From Paucibacter sp. DJ2R-2 (GTDB taxonomy: Bacteria > Pseudomonadota > Gammaproteobacteria > Burkholderiales > Burkholderiaceae_C): 64,000 bases of DNA. Under the pieces are notes generated by a model, which was not told the DNA's origin, ran no database searches, and saw only the letters and a program-made list of their open reading frames with translations. Shown here one piece after another: positions 61,505 through 64,000 of this stretch (position 1 is the stretch's first letter; each line of letters starts with the position of its first letter). The stretch lies in the NCBI RefSeq assembly GCF_025717675.1, contig NZ_JAJIRT010000001.1, positions 620,001-684,000 of the forward strand. The letters are read 5' to 3'. The position numbers were made by a program, and so were the translations under genes.

Positions 61505-62830
61505 TCAGTCCCCTGGGCCTTGCTCAACCCCAGACAGCACCACACGATCGCGTCCCTCCCGCTTGGCCCGGTACATGGCCTGGTCAGCCGCACGCATGGC
61601 CGCCTCGACCCCGGCTTCGCCATCGCTGTGACCGGGAGCCTGTGCCACACCAAAGCTGGCGCTAACCTTCAAGCCACTCGGCCAACTCTGCTCGGCCAGC
61701 AATTTGCGGAGGCGCTCGGCCACCTCAAAGGCTTCTTCGGCGGTAGTGAGGGGCATCAGCAGCACGAACTCTTCGCCACCCCAGCGGGCCAACAAATCCT
61801 CTCGTTGGATATGGGTCTTCAGGCACTGCGCAAACTGCTTGAGTACCTCGTCGCCGGCATCGTGACCCAAGCTGTCGTTGATCGACTTGAAATGGTCGAT
61901 GTCGGTGAAGATCACCGACAGTGGAAACATCAACTCCTCTTGTGCCCGCATCAGCAAACGCAGGTCATGCTGAAGACCCAAGCGATTGGACACGCCTGTC
62001 AAAGCGTCATGGTGCGCCTTGGCCTCGTATTCGCCCGAGATCGCTTGGAGCCGGGCATTGGCCAGCTTCAATTCACGCTTGCCACGCAAGGCCTGATCCA
62101 GTTTGCGACGCGAGCGTCGCCAGTCCCAAAAAAGGAAGGCCCCCATGCTGAACACCCAGACCGAGATGATGGCCAAACGAAACTGGGCCGGAGCAATCCA
62201 CACGCCAACGAACTCGGCCGCATCCAGCTCAATCCGGTGCAAACCCGGCTGCACCGTGCCAGGGGTGGTCAGAGTCAGGTAAATCGTGCGATCCAACTGC
62301 GGCCCGAGCAAGCGAACCGGCAAGGGGTGGTTTTGCACCCACCACGAGGCCACCATGAACTGTTCAAGTCGAAACTCGACCGGCAGTGCCTGCGCCGCCG
62401 GGTCATAAACCACTTCATGCGGCTTGAGATCCGCCTCCTTGCCCGAGCCCGCATAGGCAGGATCGTAGTGGCGCAGAAACACCCGAACGTGCTGCTGAGG
62501 TTCCGGACCGCTGGCGCGAATCCACAAGCGCACGCTGTCGAATTGGGTCAGATCCAGGCCCTGCTCCAGTTCCGCCAACTGAATCTGCAGCGCGCAGAAC
62601 GGCCATTCGTAGCCGGGCTGAATATCGCAATGCAAGATCCAACCCGATCCACTGCGTTCAACCCGCCCCTCACTATTGCCCCCCTCCCCGCGATCATTGA
62701 CGGCTGCCACCCAGTCGTCCCGCTGCGACATATTGTCAATGCGCAGGGTTCGCTGCATCCAGTTCGCGTTGGCATACAGCGCCAGCAAGGTGGACAAGAG
62801 CAAGAGCGACAAGAGTCGACGCAGGATCAT
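61505..62830 (-). CDS. Membrane diguanylate cyclase with periplasmic sensor domain
   Basis: 441 aa. TM1 at about 4-22, a periplasmic domain of about 200 residues (beta-rich, GWILHCDIQPGYEWPFCALQIQL, LPVEFRLEQFMVASWWVQNHPLP, jelly-roll-like in pattern), TM2 about 222-240, then a GGDEF domain (HHDALTGVSNRLGLQHDL, FTDIDHFKSINDSLGHDAGD, RWGGEEF). The RxxD inhibitory site is not conserved at the expected place (QRED instead), so feedback inhibition may be lost. It lies between pgk and maeB on the same strand, 77 and 138 bp away. Confidence 0.92.
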   Translation of the reverse strand: MILRRLLSLLLLSTLLALYANANWMQRTLRIDNMSQRDDWVAAVNDRGEGGNSEGRVERSGSGWILHCDIQPGYEWPFCALQIQLAELEQGLDLTQFDSVRLWIRASGPEPQQHVRVFLRHYDPAYAGSGKEADLKPHEVVYDPAAQALPVEFRLEQFMVASWWVQNHPLPVRLLGPQLDRTIYLTLTTPGTVQPGLHRIELDAAEFVGVWIAPAQFRLAIISVWVFSMGAFLFWDWRRSRRKLDQALRGKRELKLANARLQAISGEYEAKAHHDALTGVSNRLGLQHDLRLLMRAQEELMFPLSVIFTDIDHFKSINDSLGHDAGDEVLKQFAQCLKTHIQREDLLARWGGEEFVLLMPLTTAEEAFEVAERLRKLLAEQSWPSGLKVSASFGVAQAPGHSDGEAGVEAAMRAADQAMYRAKREGRDRVVLSGVEQGPGD

Positions 62831-62907
62831 GAGGCTCTTGACGCGAACGTCTGCGAAGGAGTTAGGAGAAGAGGGTGGCGGGGCTGCCTTCCAATTCTGG
62901 GCTGAAC

Positions 62908-64000
62908 TCAGCCGCCTTGAGCGTCCTGAGCGCGACGACTCAGAATCTCAAACGCCGGCAAGGTCTTGCCTTCCAGGATTTCCAGGAAAGCGCCGCCGCC
63001 GGTGGAGATGTAGCCCACATCCTTCTCGATGCCGTACTTGGCAATCGCGGCCAGGGTGTCGCCACCGCCGGCGATGCTGAAGGCCGGCGAGGCGGCGATC
63101 GCGCGGGCGATGGTCTCGGTGCCATGGGCAAAGGAGTCGAACTCGAACACGCCGACCGGGCCGTTCCAGACGATGGTGCCGGCGGCCTTGAGCTGCTCGG
63201 CCAGCATGGCGGCGGTCTTGGGGCCGATGTCCAGGATCAGGTCGTCTTCAGCCACATCGGCCGCATCCTTGACCGTGGCTTCGGCGTCGGCGGCAAAACG
63301 CTTGGCCACCACCACGTCCACAGGAATCGGCACGGCCGCGCCGCGCGCCTTCATGGCGTCGATCACGGCCTGCGCTTCGGCGACCAGATCGGGCTCAGCC
63401 AGCGACTTGCCGATCTTCAAGCCAGCGGCCAGCATGAAGGTGTTGGCGATGCCGCCGCCGACGATCAGGCCGTCGACCTTCTCGGACAGGGCCTTGAGGA
63501 TGGTCAGCTTGGTCGAGACCTTGGAGCCGGCGACGATGGCCACCAGCGGACGCTTGGGCGCGCTCAGCGCCTGGCTGATGGCGTCGATCTCGGCGGCCAG
63601 CAGCGGGCCGGCACAGGCGATCTTGGCGAATTGGGCGAGGCCGTAAGTCGTGCCCTCGGCGCGGTGGGCGGTACCGAACGCGTCGTTGACGTAGATGTCG
63701 CACAGGGCGGCCATCTTCTTGGCCAGCTCTTCGTTGTTCTTCTTTTCGCCCTTGTTGACGCGGCAGTTCTCCAGCAGCACCAGTTGGCCCGGGGCGACAT
63801 CCACGCCGTCCACCCAGTTGGCCACGACCGGGACTTCACGACCCAGCAGCTCGCCCATGCGCTTGGCCACCGGGGCCAGGGAGTCTTCAGGCTTGAATTC
63901 GCCCTCGGTCGGGCGGCCCAGGTGCGAGGTCACCATCACGGCGGCGCCGGCCTTCAAGGCCTGCTCGATGCAGGGGATGGAGGCGCGAATGCGGGTGTCT
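62908..64000 (-). CDS. pgk: Phosphoglycerate kinase (5' end outside window)
   Basis: The open frame runs off the right edge; visible residues begin [30 protein letters not shown], so roughly 35 N-terminal residues are missing. [82 protein letters not shown] and the C-terminal [37 protein letters not shown] are typical. It completes pgk-(GGDEF)-maeB-pyk on the minus strand. Confidence 0.96.
   Translation of the reverse strand, partial: DTRIRASIPCIEQALKAGAAVMVTSHLGRPTEGEFKPEDSLAPVAKRMGELLGREVPVVANWVDGVDVAPGQLVLLENCRVNKGEKKNNEELAKKMAALCDIYVNDAFGTAHRAEGTTYGLAQFAKIACAGPLLAAEIDAISQALSAPKRPLVAIVAGSKVSTKLTILKALSEKVDGLIVGGGIANTFMLAAGLKIGKSLAEPDLVAEAQAVIDAMKARGAAVPIPVDVVVAKRFAADAEATVKDAADVAEDDLILDIGPKTAAMLAEQLKAAGTIVWNGPVGVFEFDSFAHGTETIARAIAASPAFSIAGGGDTLAAIAKYGIEKDVGYISTGGGAFLEILEGKTLPAFEILSRRAQDAQGG

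Noticed and set aside
1-64000. tRNA, rRNA, CRISPR, insertion sequence or prophage
   Set aside because: Scanned intergenic regions; no cloverleaf, spacer-repeat array, transposase, or phage gene could be supported.

Overview
The window is a GC-rich, densely coded stretch of a bacterial chromosome. Gene content and neighbourhoods (dapF-DUF484-xerC, two acyltransferases divergent from metK, ahcY-tlyA-metF behind an S-adenosylhomocysteine riboswitch, pgk/pyk/fba/purC/purE/purK, tsaB-rimI-uracil glycosylase) point to Betaproteobacteria, order Burkholderiales, most likely the Roseateles/Rubrivivax/Leptothrix group. That placement is inference from protein families and gene order. No rRNA, tRNA, insertion sequence, prophage or CRISPR array was seen. 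Both edges cut genes: rlmI at the left and pgk at the right.

Layout. 1-5149 (minus strand): rlmI (partial), an unknown secreted barrel-like protein, xerC, DUF484, dapF. 5232-10269 (plus): a three-gene accessory cassette encoding a degenerate nucleotide-cyclase-like/TolB-like/TPR protein, a vanadium-haloperoxidase/PAP2-fold enzyme with an N-terminal SYAGAA repeat tract, and an S8 (subtilisin-like) protease. This is the least ordinary part of the window. 10232-12022: two LpxL-type acyltransferases, divergent from metK. 13565-16303: a chemotaxis/signalling block (CheY, a degenerate receiver fused to a CheX-like domain, REC-GGDEF). 16361-20993: an AlkX/YcaQ-type glycosylase, the SAH riboswitch, ahcY, tlyA and metF, which with metK make up much of the activated-methyl cycle. 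21142-24319: ompW, a large inverted repeat, pepQ and an AmpR-like LysR regulator divergent from a class A beta-lactamase (24427-25395). 25399-29568: two 5-formyltetrahydrofolate cyclo-ligase paralogues around a TfoX-domain protein, a DUF2917/LysR divergent pair and an orphan binding protein.

29653-34894: lytic transglycosylase, NAD(P)-binding protein, glutathione transferase and cca. 35153-39471: an ABC export system (ATPase, FtsX-type permease, HlyD-type adaptor) whose permease gene carries an in-frame TAA. 39510-45942 (minus): DUF502, MidA-type methyltransferase, a PAS-GGDEF-EAL protein, a uracil-glycosylase-like protein with a changed active-site motif, rimI and tsaB. 46058-52995: SGNH-like lipoprotein, threonylcarbamoyl-AMP synthase, purK, purE, cnoX, a TPR-like protein and purC. 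53108-64000: central carbon metabolism (fba, pyk, maeB, pgk) interspersed with a winged-helix/HATPase/STAS-like regulator, two orphan periplasmic binding proteins and a membrane-bound diguanylate cyclase.

Most of the window is housekeeping. The parts that merit follow-up are the 5.2-10.3 kb cassette, the metK leader, the SAH riboswitch with its possible switching helix, the 90-bp inverted repeat after ompW, the nonsense codon in the permease, and several proteins with altered catalytic motifs.
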